From Symbiodinium natans (Eukaryota > Sar > Dinophyceae > Suessiales > Symbiodiniaceae), in contig CAJNDS010002218.1 in the NCBI GenBank assembly GCA_905221605.1, positions 1-35,000 of the forward strand: a DNA stretch of 35,000 nucleotides. The letters are read 5' to 3'. Both the position numbers and the translations under genes were made by a program. Shown in pieces: positions 26,011 to 35,000 of the stretch (positions are counted from its first letter, which is position 1; every line of letters begins with the position of its first letter). The notes below the pieces were generated by a model, which saw only the letters and a program-made list of their open reading frames with translations, ran no database searches and had not been told where the DNA came from.

Positions 26011-27336
26011 GGTAAGAAGAATACCAATAAATATTAAATGTAGATGAAAAAGAGAAAGTGTACTAGAGGATGAAAGTAATAAATTCTTAGTACCAACAAT
26101 CTTTTCTCCATTAAAAATTATTCCAGAGAAGATAGAAATTATAGCTCCTAAAGAAAGAACAAAATGAAAATGTGCTACAACATAATATGTATCATGTAAT
26201 CCTAGATCTACTGCAGCATTTCCAAGAATTATTCCTGTAGAACCACCTATAGTAAACATTAATAAAAAGAGATGTGAGAAGAAGACAGAACTAATTCTAA
26301 GGTGTAATAATGGTGGATTTCCAAGATATGTAAAAAGCCAATTAAAGATTTTTGTACCAGTTGGTAAGGATATTAAGATTGTAACTCCTGTAAAATAAGC
26401 TCTTGTATCACTTTCTAAACCTACAGTATACATATGATGCCCCCAAACAAGACTTCCAAGAAGAGAAATAGATGACATGGCAAAGATCATTGATTGGTTA
26501 CCAAAGATTATTAATTGTAAAATCCCAGAAATTATTATGGAAATGATCCCAAATGCAGGAATTATTAAGATGTAAACTTCTGGATGTCCAAAAAACCAAA
26601 ATAAATGTTGATAGAATATAGGATCTCCTCCAAATATAGGATCAAAGAAAAGTGTATTAGAATGAAGATCACCCAATATTAAAAGAAGTGTACCAGATAA
26701 GATTGGTAATGTTAATAAAAGCATGAAAGCTGTAATCAAGAAAGCCCAAGGAAATAATGGGATAGTCTTTAATGTCAGATAATAAGATCTCAGATTTAGA
26801 ATTGTTGTCCAAAAGTTAAGAGATGTAAGACATGAAGATATACCAGAGATTAATAATCCAAATATAAGATTTCCTGTACTTGAAGGTGATAAAGTCATAA
26901 AAGAAGTGGATAATGGTGGAAAAAATGTTCATCCTGTACCACCTCCAAATTCTGAGATTATAGAAAGGATTAGGAAAAGATATGAAAGTAAAAGAATTAA
27001 GATAGAAAAATTATTGACTCTAGGATATACCACTTCTGGAGACCCTTGAAAGATAGGTACAAAATAATTTCCAAATCCTCCAAACAAGCCAGGCATTACT
27101 AAAAAGAAGATCATAAGAAAGCCATGCAATGTAATGCTTATATTATAGAAGTTCTGGTTTTCTGGAGATATAATCCTATTTCCTGATGAATATAATTCTA
27201 TTCTTATAAGGACTGATATTAATGTTCCGGAGATTCCAAAGATGAATCCAGATAATAAATAATAAATTCCTAAGCCTTTATGATTACAATTTTTAACTAG
27301 TGATAGAAAAGATACGAACGGGCCAGTAATTTTATA
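25972..27336 (-). CDS. cox1: Cytochrome c oxidase subunit I (mitochondrial, 3'-truncated, one in-frame TGA)
   Basis: COX1 is the heme a/heme a3-CuB catalytic subunit of respiratory complex IV in the inner mitochondrial membrane. The open frame after a TAA at 27337-27339 covers 455 codons, with one TGA at 26929-26931 (codon 136). That is the position of the invariant Trp in GGGTG-W-T..PPLS; the other five Trp codons are TGG. Numbering from 27336: heme-a His at 71 (LHGF), CuB His251 with cross-linked Tyr255 (GHPEVYI), CuB His300/301 (GHHMY), K-channel Lys329 (PTGTKIF), LHDTYY at 380-385, heme-a3 and heme-a His389/391 (AHFHF). NCNHKGLG and EFGGGTG are apicomplexan/dinoflagellate-like. No ATG precedes the conserved start; an alternative start is likely. 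Homology stops at codon 443 (ILLTF). The frame then reads KGFKGFKAFKFL from the repeat and stops. Helix XII and the Pro-Arg-Arg motif that contacts heme propionates are missing. AT-rich, unlike the flanking nuclear DNA. It may be a nuclear copy, true mitochondrial DNA, or one part of a split gene. Confidence 0.9.
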
Positions 27337-27351
27337 TTAAAAGGGCCCGTT
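27317..27351. promoter_or_regulatory. Hairpin at the cox1 5' edge
   Basis: AACGGGCC (27317-27324) and GGCCCGTT (27344-27351) form an 8 bp perfect inverted repeat with a 19-base AT-rich loop. It overlaps the possible first codons of cox1 and the upstream TAA. It could be a processing or transcript-end signal, or a remnant of the repeat. No function is shown. Confidence 0.5.
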
Positions 27352-27380
27352 AATTTACTATTTTCTCTTCGTTATAATAC

Positions 27381-29627
27381 GGCCTCCCCAATTAGATTTT
27401 AAAGGTTTTAAAGGTTTTAAAGCCTGTAAATTCCTTTAAAACCTTTAAAATTTAAATGGAGGCCCAATTAAATTTTAAAGATTTTAAAGATTTGAAAGAT
27501 TTTAAAGATTTTAAAGATTTTAAAAGGAGCCCCTCCCCTTTAAAATTTAATTGAGGGCCTCCTCAATTAAATTTTAAAGGTTTTAAAGGGTTTAAAGCCT
27601 TCAAATTCCTTTAAAACCTTTAAAATTTACATGGAGGTCCAATTAAATTTTAAAGATTTTAAAGATTTTAAAGGTTTTAAAGATTTTAAAGGGGGCCCCT
27701 CCCCTTTAAAATTTAATTGGGGACCTCCCCAATTAGATTTTAAAGGTTTTAAAGGTTTTAAAGCCTTTAAATTCCTTTAAAACCTTCAAAATTTAAATGG
27801 AGGCCCAATTAAATTTTAAAGATTTTAAAGATTTTAAAGATTTTAAAGATTTTAAAGGGGGCCCCTCCCCTTTAAAATTTAATTGAGGGCCTCCTCAATT
27901 AAATTTTGAAGGTTTTAAAGGTTTTAAAGCCTTTAAATTCCTTTAAAACCTTGAAAATTTAAATGGAGGTCCAAGAAAATTTTAAAGATTTTAAAGATTT
28001 TAAAGATTTTAAAAGGGGCCCCTCCCCTTTAAAACTTAATTGGGGACCTCCCCAATTAGATTTTAAAGCTCTTAAAGGTTTTAAAGCCTTTAATTTCCTT
28101 TAAAGCCTTTAAAATTTAAATGGAGGCCCAATTAAATTTTAAGGATTTTAAAGATTTTAAAGATTTTAAAAGGAGCCCCTCCCCTTTAAAATTTAATTGA
28201 GGGCCTGCTCAACTAAATTTTAAAGGTTTCAAAGGTTTTAAAGCCTTCAAATTCCTCTAAAACCTTTAAAATTTAAATGGAGGTCCAATTAAATTTGACT
28301 TTTTCAGAACAAGTGAAGCTTTGAGTGGCTTTGTGCTGATAAAAATCCTTTCTTGTTGTTTAATTCAAGGTGAACACGAAGACAAAGGCACATAAAGTTG
28401 TTTTTTCGTAATGTGAGATTTTCTGAAACAATGAGATCTTTCTTTCAATGGGCAGTAAAATTGGCTGCAAAAGATCCTATTTGTTAACGTGTCACTTAGT
28501 TCGGAGATCAAGATTTTAAAGATTTTAAAGGTTTTAAAGATTTTAAAGGGGGCCCCTCCCCTTTAAAATTTAATTGGGGACCTCCCCAATTAGATTTTAA
28601 AGGTTTTAAAGGTTTTAAAGCCTTTAAATTCCTCTAAAACCTTTAAAATTTAAATGGAGGCCCAATTAAATTTTAAAGATTTTAAAGATTTTAAAGATTT
28701 TAAAGATTTTAAAAGGGGCCCGTGCCCTTTAAAATTCAATTGGGGACCTCCCCAATTAGATTTTAAAGGTTTTAAAGGTTTTAAAGCCTTTGAATTCCTT
28801 TAAAATCTTTAAAATTTAAATGGAGGTCCAATTAAATTTTAAGGGTTTTAAAGATTTTCAAGGGGGCCCGCGCGCTTTAAAATTTAATTGAGGGCCTCCC
28901 CAATTAGATTTTAAAGGTTTTAAAGGTTTTAAAGCCTTTAAATTCCTTTAAAACCTTTAAAATTTAAATGGAGGTCCAAATAAATTTTAAAGATTTTAAA
29001 GGTTTTAAAGATTTTAAAGATTTTAAAGATTTAAAAGATTTTAAAGGGGGCCCTCCCCTTTAAAATTTAATTGGGGACCTCCCCAATTAGATTTTAAAGG
29101 TTTTAAAGGTTTTAAAGCCTTTAAGTTCCTTTAAAACCTATAAAATTTAAATGGAGGCCCAATTAGATTTTAAAGATTTTAAAGATTTTAAAGATTTTAA
29201 AGATTTTAAAGATTTTAAAGATTTTAAAAGGAGCCCCTCCCCTTTAAAATTTAATTGAGGGCCTGCTCAATTAAATTTTAAAGGTTTTAAAGCCTTTAAA
29301 TTCCTTTAAAACCTTTAAAATTTAAATGGAGGTCCAATTAAATTCTAAAGATGTTAAAGATTTTAAAGGTTTTAAAGATTTTAAAGGGGGCCCCTCCCCT
29401 TTAAAATTTAATTGGGGACCTCCCCAATTAGATGTTTAAGGTTTTAAAGGAATTTAAAGGCTTTAAAACCTTTAAAACCTTTAAAATTTAAATGGAGGTC
29501 CACTTAAATTTTAAAGATTTTAAAGATTTTAAAAGGGGCCCGTGCCCTTTAAAATTCAATTGGGGACCTCCCCAATTAGATTTTAAAGGTTTTAAAGATT
29601 TTAAAGCCTTTAAATTCCTTTAAAACC
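27381..29627 (+). repeat. Right array of palindrome-rich repeat
   Basis: About 13 units of 140-185 bp. Each has a palindromic core (AATTGGGGACCTCCCCAATT or TTGAGGGCCTCCTCAA, often alternating), then GATTTTAAAGG subrepeats, TTTAAATTCC, AATGGAGG(C/T)CCAATTAAA, a variable run of GATTTTAAA and AAAGGGGCCCCTCCCCTTT. Unit starts lie near 27385, 27553, 27718, 27885, 28038, 28200, 28579, 28745, 28886, 29072, 29257, 29411 and 29562. Orientation is opposite to the array left of cox1. The array ends in AAAACCTTTA, which meets (CT)n directly at about 29630. Confidence 0.9.
28297..28509 (+). ncRNA. Unique island in repeat array; candidate mitochondrial SSU rRNA fragment
   Basis: A 213 bp unique sequence interrupts one repeat unit between AATTAAATTT and AAGATTTTAAAG. 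It contains GTTTAATTCAAGGTGAACAC followed by GAAGA, close to the conserved SSU rRNA segment GTTTAATTC-(6)-ACGCGAAGA of the 3' major domain, with a spacer of seven bases. Near its end, ATGGGCAGTAAAATTGGCTG then CAAAAGA resembles helix-44 sequence of some SSU rRNAs; this second match is weaker. Protein reading is unconvincing. It may be one of the short rRNA pieces typical of myzozoan mitochondrial DNA, or an unrelated insert. Confidence 0.35.
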
Positions 29628-29664
29628 TTTACTCTCGCTCTCTCTCTCTCTCTCTTTCTTTTTT
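29628..29664 (+). repeat. (CT)n tract
   Basis: A CTCTCT tract with a following T run marks the boundary between the mitochondrial-like island and polypyrimidine-rich DNA. Confidence 0.9.
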
Positions 29665-30198
29665 TTGGGCGGCATGTCTTGTAGAATTGGAAGACGAGGA
29701 TAAGGGTGAGCTACAACAAAAGAGGTTTGCTGAAGTAGAGAGGGAGTGAGACAGGGCGAGGCATAGAGAAAAGCATAGACTGTGGGACAGAGAGGGTCTC
29801 TTAGCTTCCCCCTTCTCAAGTTCATGTCAGTGTTCTTTCTTGTGGAAAAGAAAGACGAAAAGAGAAGAGAGAAGAGGAATTTCCATGTTCTTCCTACCTT
29901 GTTCTTGCCCCTCCCTCTTCTCTCCCCCCTGAGCCTGTCTCTCTGGCTCTCTATCTCCTCATTTTTTAGGCATGAAGAGAAGCATAGACGCCATAGACCG
30001 TGGGAGGGAGAGGGCCTCTTGGCTTGCCCATCTCTTTCTCCGTTTAGACAAGAACATAATCTGGAGAGAAGGGGGGCTTACACCTTCTTCTCACCATGCT
30101 CCTCACTCTTCTCTCTTCCCCGCCCCCCTCTCGCGCTCTTTTTTTCTTTCTTTCAGCGGGCTTGAGGGCAAGGTTTTCCCCACCCCCACCCCCACGCA

Positions 30199-30241
<43 letters not shown>

Positions 30242-30402
30242 CACTCTCTGTCTCTGTCTTTCTTTTCTCTTCTGAGTGGTATGTCTCGTAGAACTAGAAG
30301 GGGGGGGAGAGTGAGAGGAATGAAAGGAAGAACTATAAAGAAAAAGATTTGAAGAAGGAGAGGGAGAATGAGACATCGCCCCGTCGCTCTTGCTATCGAT
30401 CT

Positions 30403-30404
<2 letters not shown>

Positions 30405-30446
<42 letters not shown>
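30405..30446 (+). repeat. (CT)n microsatellite
   Basis: About 21 CT units between two duplicated segments. Confidence 0.95.
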
Positions 30447-30451
<5 letters not shown>

Positions 30452-31203
30452 ATCTGAGTGGTACGTCTCGTAGAGTTGGAAGAGGAGGAGGAGGAGGTTG
30501 AAAGGAATGGAAAGGAAGAAAGAGATTTGCTGAGGCAGAGCGGGAGTGAGATTGCTGAAAAGAAAAAACAGATTAGGCCTCTCACGGCTTTCTTGTCCAC
30601 AGGATAGGCTTTGAATAGTAAAACAAGGACAAGTGCTCACATTGTACCTAAAGGTCCATGGCACATAAGGGGTATATAAGGGGTCCCCTTTTGAGGGCCC
30701 ATGTTAAGGGACCATGAAACTACCCCAAGATACACCTTCTTCTTACCATGCTCCTCCCTCTTCTCTCTTCCCCACCCCCCTCTCGCGCTCTGTCTTACTT
30801 TCTTTTTTTCAGCGGGCTTCAGGGCAAGGGTTTTCCTCCATCTCTCACTTATTCTTTGTTTTCTGAGTGGTATGTCTCGTAATTAGAATTGGAAGAAGAG
30901 CAGGAGGGTGAGAGGAATGGAAAGAAGAACTACAAAGAAAGAGACTTGCAGAAGAAGAGAGGGAATGAGACAGGGCGAGACATAGAGAGAAGCATAGGCC
31001 GTGGGAGAACACGAGAGATAGGGTCTCTTGGCTTTCCCCTTCTCAAGTTCACATTAGTTTTCTTTCTTGCAGAAGAGAAGGGTAAGAAGATAGTACAGAG
31101 GTTGAGCTTACATTTCTGCCTACCTTGCTTCTCCCTCTACCTCTGCCCTTGTTCTCCGTCTCTCGCTCCTACTCTCGCTTTCGGTCTCGTTTTTTCTTTG
31201 TCG

Positions 31204-31208
<5 letters not shown>

Positions 31209-31271
<63 letters not shown>
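31209..31271 (+). repeat. (TC)n microsatellite
   Basis: About 31 TC units. Confidence 0.95.
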
Positions 31272-31276
<5 letters not shown>

Positions 31277-31578
31277 CTTTCCTGATTAGTATGTGTCGTA
31301 GAATTAGAAGAGGAGCAGGAAGGTGAGAGGAATGAAAAGGAAGAACTACAAAGAAAGCGATTTGCAGAAGAGGAGAGCGAATGAGACAGGGCGAGGCATT
31401 GAGAGAAGCAGGGAGAAAATGAGGGAGAGGGTCTCTTGGATTTCCCCTTCCCAAGTCCATATCAGTTTTTCTTGCAAAAGAAAGATAAGAAGATAAAGGA
31501 GAAGAGGAGCTTACATGTCTTCTTACCTTGCTCCTCCCTCTTCTCTCCTCTATCACCCCTTTCTGCTTCTACTGGCTC

Positions 31579-31628
31579 GCTCTCTCTCTCTCTCTCTCTC
31601 TCAATCACTCTCTCTCTCTCTCTCTCAA

Positions 31629-31721
<93 letters not shown>
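31579..31721 (+). repeat. Long (CT)n microsatellite with AATCA interruptions
   Basis: Three CT tracts are separated by two identical interruptions (TCAATCACTC). The last tract, about 90 bp, is the longest pure dinucleotide run in the window. Identical interruptions suggest internal duplication. Confidence 0.95.
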
Positions 31722-31726
<5 letters not shown>

Positions 31727-31734
31727 CTTCTGCT

Positions 31735-32030
31735 GGGCATGAGGGGCGTATGCCTTCCGCGCGCCCAGTGCGCCCGAGTCTGCTCAGTCCAGACTTGACT
31801 TTGGGAGATTCGGTTCGGTGATAGCTTGTCAGTTCCCTCACTCCCCTACACCTATCCCTGTCCCTGACCCACAAACTGCACATAAACGCTAAACAGAGAT
31901 GTGGAACCGACTGCTGCGCAGTCGACCTCTCAGCTATTGCTGTCCCCCCGCCCGGCGTCGTGAGGACCCTACCTATAAGGCCAACTGAGGTTACCGCTAT
32001 ATTTCTTCTGTCACTCTCTCTATCTCTTCT
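31735..32030. other. Unique stretch
   Basis: GC-balanced unique sequence follows the CT tract. No reading frame of note and no RNA gene is recognised. Confidence 0.5.
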
Positions 32031-32449
32031 TTTCTTTTATGGGCCGTATGTCTTGTACAAGTGGAAGACGAGAAGGAGGGTGAGCTATTAGATTTGCTGA
32101 AGCAGAGAGGGCGTGAAACAGGGCGAGGCATAGAGAGAAGCATAGACCGTGGAAGCTCTTGGCTTTCCCCTTCTGAAGTCCATATCAGTTTTCTTTTTTG
32201 TTGAAGAGAAAGAGAAACAAAGAAGAGAGAACAGGAATTTACATGTTCTTCCTAACTTGTTCTTGTCCCTCCCTCTTCTCTCCCCCCTCACCCTGTCTCT
32301 CTGCACGGGAATGTGGAATGAGATGAAGGCAGCGTCTCCCCTGGAGGGACCTGCCCCTCACAAGAAAAAGCCCGAGCATCAGCTTCCAAATAAACCCTGT
32401 TTCAACCACCCCCCACCCCCTTTCCCCAGGTTTCGTATACTTTCTGCAG

Positions 32450-32670
32450 TAAGGATGTGATGCCCAATTGCTTTGACAAGTATCATATAAGACCTTATGT
32501 GCTTAATTGGAAAGCGAGCAATATCCGGTAACCTTGTTGGGAGATTTGTGGGAAACATTGAGAGTGAAAAGCAAGATGCTTGCGATCAATTCCTAGCAGC
32601 CTGTTGGAAGGTCCCAGGAAGTAGTGAAAGGATATATGCTCCAAGTATTCTCGTGTCCCCGGGACTTGCA
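32450..32670 (+). CDS. Possible two small exons of an unrecognised gene
   Basis: After a pyrimidine-rich stretch ending CTTTCTGCAG (32440-32449), the frame reads KDVMPNCFDKYHIRPYVLNW then KASNIR, ending at a potential GTAACC donor at 32528. A potential acceptor CTAGCAG ends at 32599, followed by CWKVPGSSERIYAPSIL then VSPGLA to a further CAG at about 32670. A single unspliced frame (32497-32820) also covers the second part. Composition is protein-like, unlike the surrounding GA/CT-rich DNA. No family is recognised, and the splice model is a guess from GT/AG signals. Confidence 0.25.
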
Positions 32671-32783
32671 GTAAATCATTCGTCTTCCTTGCGTGTTTTT
32701 CTTTTCCTTCTTTCTTCCTTTCTTACCTCGATTTCGCCCATTCTCTGTCACTTTCTCTCAACAGCTCTCGCCCCTTCCCGCTC

Positions 32784-33828
32784 ATGGTTCCATGCCCTAC
32801 CCTTGCCTCCTTTCAAATGAATAGGCAAGAAGAGAGTAAGAGAGTAAGAGAGGAAGAGAGGAGAGGGAGACCCGTCCCCTACCCTTCCCTTTTTCGATAC
32901 CCTTTTAAGAATAAGAAAGAGAAGAACAAGATAAAAAAGAGAGAAGAGGAGGAAGGTAGGCAGAGGAAGAAGGACTTCCTCCCTTTCATTTGGCTTTGTC
33001 TTACATTTCGTTTTTGCCCTCTTCTGCCATCTCTTTTCTCAATGTCTTGCTGTCTCTCACTGTAAGGAAAGGAAGAGGCGAGAGGAGGAGGGGAGGGGAG
33101 GAGAGGCAATGGGTGCTGCTGGAAGCTCTTGCCCAGGACATTCTACAAGCCTTGAAGGCCCCGACATTCGGGAGGCTCCCGGGAGGCCTGGAGGCTGAGA
33201 CACAAAACGGGATGAGAAAAAGCCTCGCTCGTGGTTCTGTACACACCCGTAGCCCAATGTTGGCTTTTCCGTTTGCAGCGTCACCCCTGCAACATACCAG
33301 GGTGGGGGAAAGTTCTAAACGCATGCCCCTCAGGGGCCGTCCCTTCGGGGATCATATGCTCGGAAGAAGAAGAGATGGAGAGAAACAACAAAGACGAGAA
33401 AGGAGGAGATGATGAGAGAGCGGGCGTCTTGCTTGCCCTGAGCTCTCTGTTCCTTGCAGTTCTCCTTTCTTATGCAAAAAGAAGAAGAGAAGAATATGGC
33501 AAGAGAAGGGAAAGCAAGAGAGAGCCGAGCGAAGGAGCAAAACAAACTTTCTTCTGCCCGCCGTCTTCCTCCATCTTCTCTTGTCCCTCTCGTTCTGTTC
33601 TTTCCTTATTCTTCGAAGAATGTTGTTGAGAGGAGGGGAGGAAGGGACGAGGAGAGGCGGGGTGACAAACAAAGGAGCGGCAGAGTGAGGAGGAGTTTGC
33701 CCGTCGCCTCAACTCACCCGGAAGCGCCCAACGGGTCCGGAGGACCAAGATCTGTCCCTCTTTGTGAGGAAAGGAAGAGGCGAGGGGAGGGGAGGAGAGG
33801 CAATGTCTCATGGCGAGCTGGGAGGGAG

Positions 33829-33867
<39 letters not shown>

Positions 33868-35000
33868 GTCTGTCTCTCTTTCTCTTCTTCTTCCGCTGGG
33901 CTTGTGAAACTTTCCCTCTCTCTCTTCTTTCTATCAGTTCTTTGTATTGTCCTCACCTTTCCGGGATCTGTTTCTCGCCTTAGCTCTTCACCAGAAAGGA
34001 AAGAGTATGAAAGAAGGAGAGTGGCAGAGAGGTGAGAGGAAGGACAGAAGGCGAGTGAATAGGAGAACTCTTCCTCCGAATCTCGCGGCTACCAGTCCTC
34101 TTCTCCTTTTTCTTCCAACGCAACTCGTCTTGGTTTATCACTTACGAAACGTGAGAGAAGAACAAGGAATGAACAGAGGCGGAGGACAAGGCCCTGCTGC
34201 TTTTTCATCCCCTCCCCCCTCCCTCTCTCTCTGTCTCTGTCTCTCTCTCTCTCTCTCTCTCTCCCTATTCTCTTTTCCCTTTTCTCTTTCTCTTTTACTT
34301 GCTCCCTTTCTTTCTGTCTTTCTTTCCCTGGCTCTTGTTCTCCTTCTACCGTTCTCGGATTCGCTTCTTTTTCTCTTGTCTTTTCCCTTACTCCCTTGTC
34401 TGCTTCCAGAAGTAGAGAGGGAGGGAGGGAGAGAGGGAGAGAGAGAGAGGGATGAAGAGAGCAACGAAGACAAGAAAAGAAAAGATGATGAGAGCGAGGC
34501 CTCTTGCTTGCCCTGAGCTCTCCGCTCCTTTCATTCCTTTCTTACGCAGAGAACAGGGAGAAAAGAAGATGAAGAAGGCAACGGAAGAAAAAGCGAGAGA
34601 GCCGGGCGAAGGAGGAGTTCACCCTTCCTCTCCCCACCGTCTTCCTCCGTCTTGTCTCTTCCTTTCTGTTCTCTGTTATTCCTCACTCTTTGCAGAAATG
34701 GAAAGGAGGGGAGGAAGGAAAGAGGAGAGGGGAGGGATGATAGCGCAAGAGATGGCAAAGCAAGGAGGATGAATGAGAGCTGAAAGGAAGGGCAGAGGGT
34801 GATTGTTCCCACGCAAGCTCGTTTTGGGTTTTCACCAATGAGACAGGAGGGAAGAACAAGGATGAACAGAGGCGGAGGACAAGGCCCTGCTGCAATCTTC
34901 ATCTCCTCCTCTTTTCATCCCACCCTCCCCTCTCTCTTTTTTTGTTTTTTTTTTTCTCTCTCTCTCTCTCTCTCTCTCTTACTTTCTCTAACTTTCTCTC
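32784..35000. repeat. Polypurine/polypyrimidine region with segmental duplications
   Basis: GA-rich and CT-rich stretches alternate. Shared segments: GAACAGAGGCGGAGGACAAG then GCCCTGCTGC at 34169 and 34863 (about 695 bp apart); CTTGCTTGCCCTGAGCTCTC near 33429 and 34504; GAGGGGAGGGGAGGAGAGGC then AATG near 33090 and 33784. (CT)n tracts lie at 33828-33860, 34222-34262 and 34957-34979. Many long frames exist on both strands because stop codons are rare in such composition. None shows domain-like features, so no gene is called. Confidence 0.75.

Larger units (their letters stand above)
29665..32330. repeat. Diverged dispersed duplications separated by (CT)n
   Basis: At least six related segments begin with a GTATGTCTCGTAGAATTGGA-like motif (about 29673, 30277, 30458, 30868, 31288, 32047). 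They continue with GTGAGAGGAATG, AAGGAAGAACTA, AAGAGATTTGC, GAATGAGACAGGGCGAG, GCATAGACCGTGGGA, TCTCTTGGCTTTCCCCTTCT and CATATCAGTTTTCTTTCTTG. Each is preceded by a (CT)n tract of variable length. Another shared segment, ACACCTTCTTCTCACCATGC, occurs near 30079 and 30733. All long frames here are Ser/Leu- or Arg/Glu-rich readings of the microsatellite. No gene is supported. Confidence 0.8.

Noticed and set aside
30044-34902. Many long Ser/Leu-rich or Arg/Glu-rich ORFs
   Set aside because: They read through (CT)n/(GA)n and polypurine tracts in all frames; stop codons are rare there and no domain or conserved pattern is visible.
1-35000. tRNA genes and complete rRNA genes
   Set aside because: None recognised by eye; only the two short rRNA-like fragments in the AT-rich island were worth reporting.

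Overview
The window looks like eukaryotic nuclear DNA from a myzozoan alveolate, most likely a chromerid-type alga (inferred, not proven). Three things point this way. The telomere-type repeat is TTTAGGG/CCCTAAA. There is a cox1 whose N-terminal and core motifs match the apicomplexan/dinoflagellate/chromerid mitochondrial form. Two short segments resemble pieces of fragmented mitochondrial rRNA. There are almost no intact genes; the only compact, complete-looking nuclear gene is a cold-shock-domain/RGG protein at 4128-4454 (minus).

Layout. 1-24,700: a mosaic of telomere-type blocks in both orientations, many of them homogenised variant arrays (8-mers, 9-mers, TTCAGGG, GGGCTTA, GGGGTTT, GGGTGCA and others). 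They alternate with 80-400 bp unique islands. Many islands carry short, coding-like but truncated reading frames: a copia-like retroelement remnant at 189-993, a two-CCCH-zinc-finger plus AT-hook fragment at 8190-8465, and several unrecognised pieces. Others are small fold-back (MITE-like) elements, and at least two of these families recur inside the window. 24,700-29,630: an AT-rich island of mitochondrial character. It begins with a sequence resembling the LSU rRNA sarcin-ricin region. It then has two arrays of an approximately 165 bp palindrome-rich repeat in opposite orientation, flanking a cox1 gene on the minus strand. A second 213 bp island inside the right array resembles SSU rRNA. 29,630-35,000: polypurine/polypyrimidine DNA with long (CT)n tracts, made of diverged segmental duplications. 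It has no convincing gene apart from one possible small-exon candidate near 32,450-32,670.

The most notable object is the cox1. It is open over 455 codons except for one in-frame TGA at a conserved Trp, has no obvious ATG start, and runs directly into the flanking repeat at its 3' end. It therefore lacks the last transmembrane helix and the conserved Arg pair. This could be a nuclear copy of mitochondrial DNA, a real mitochondrial segment joined to a nuclear contig by assembly error, or an unusual mitochondrial gene. The sequence alone cannot decide. The genes here do not form an operon or pathway; the window is repeat-dominated.
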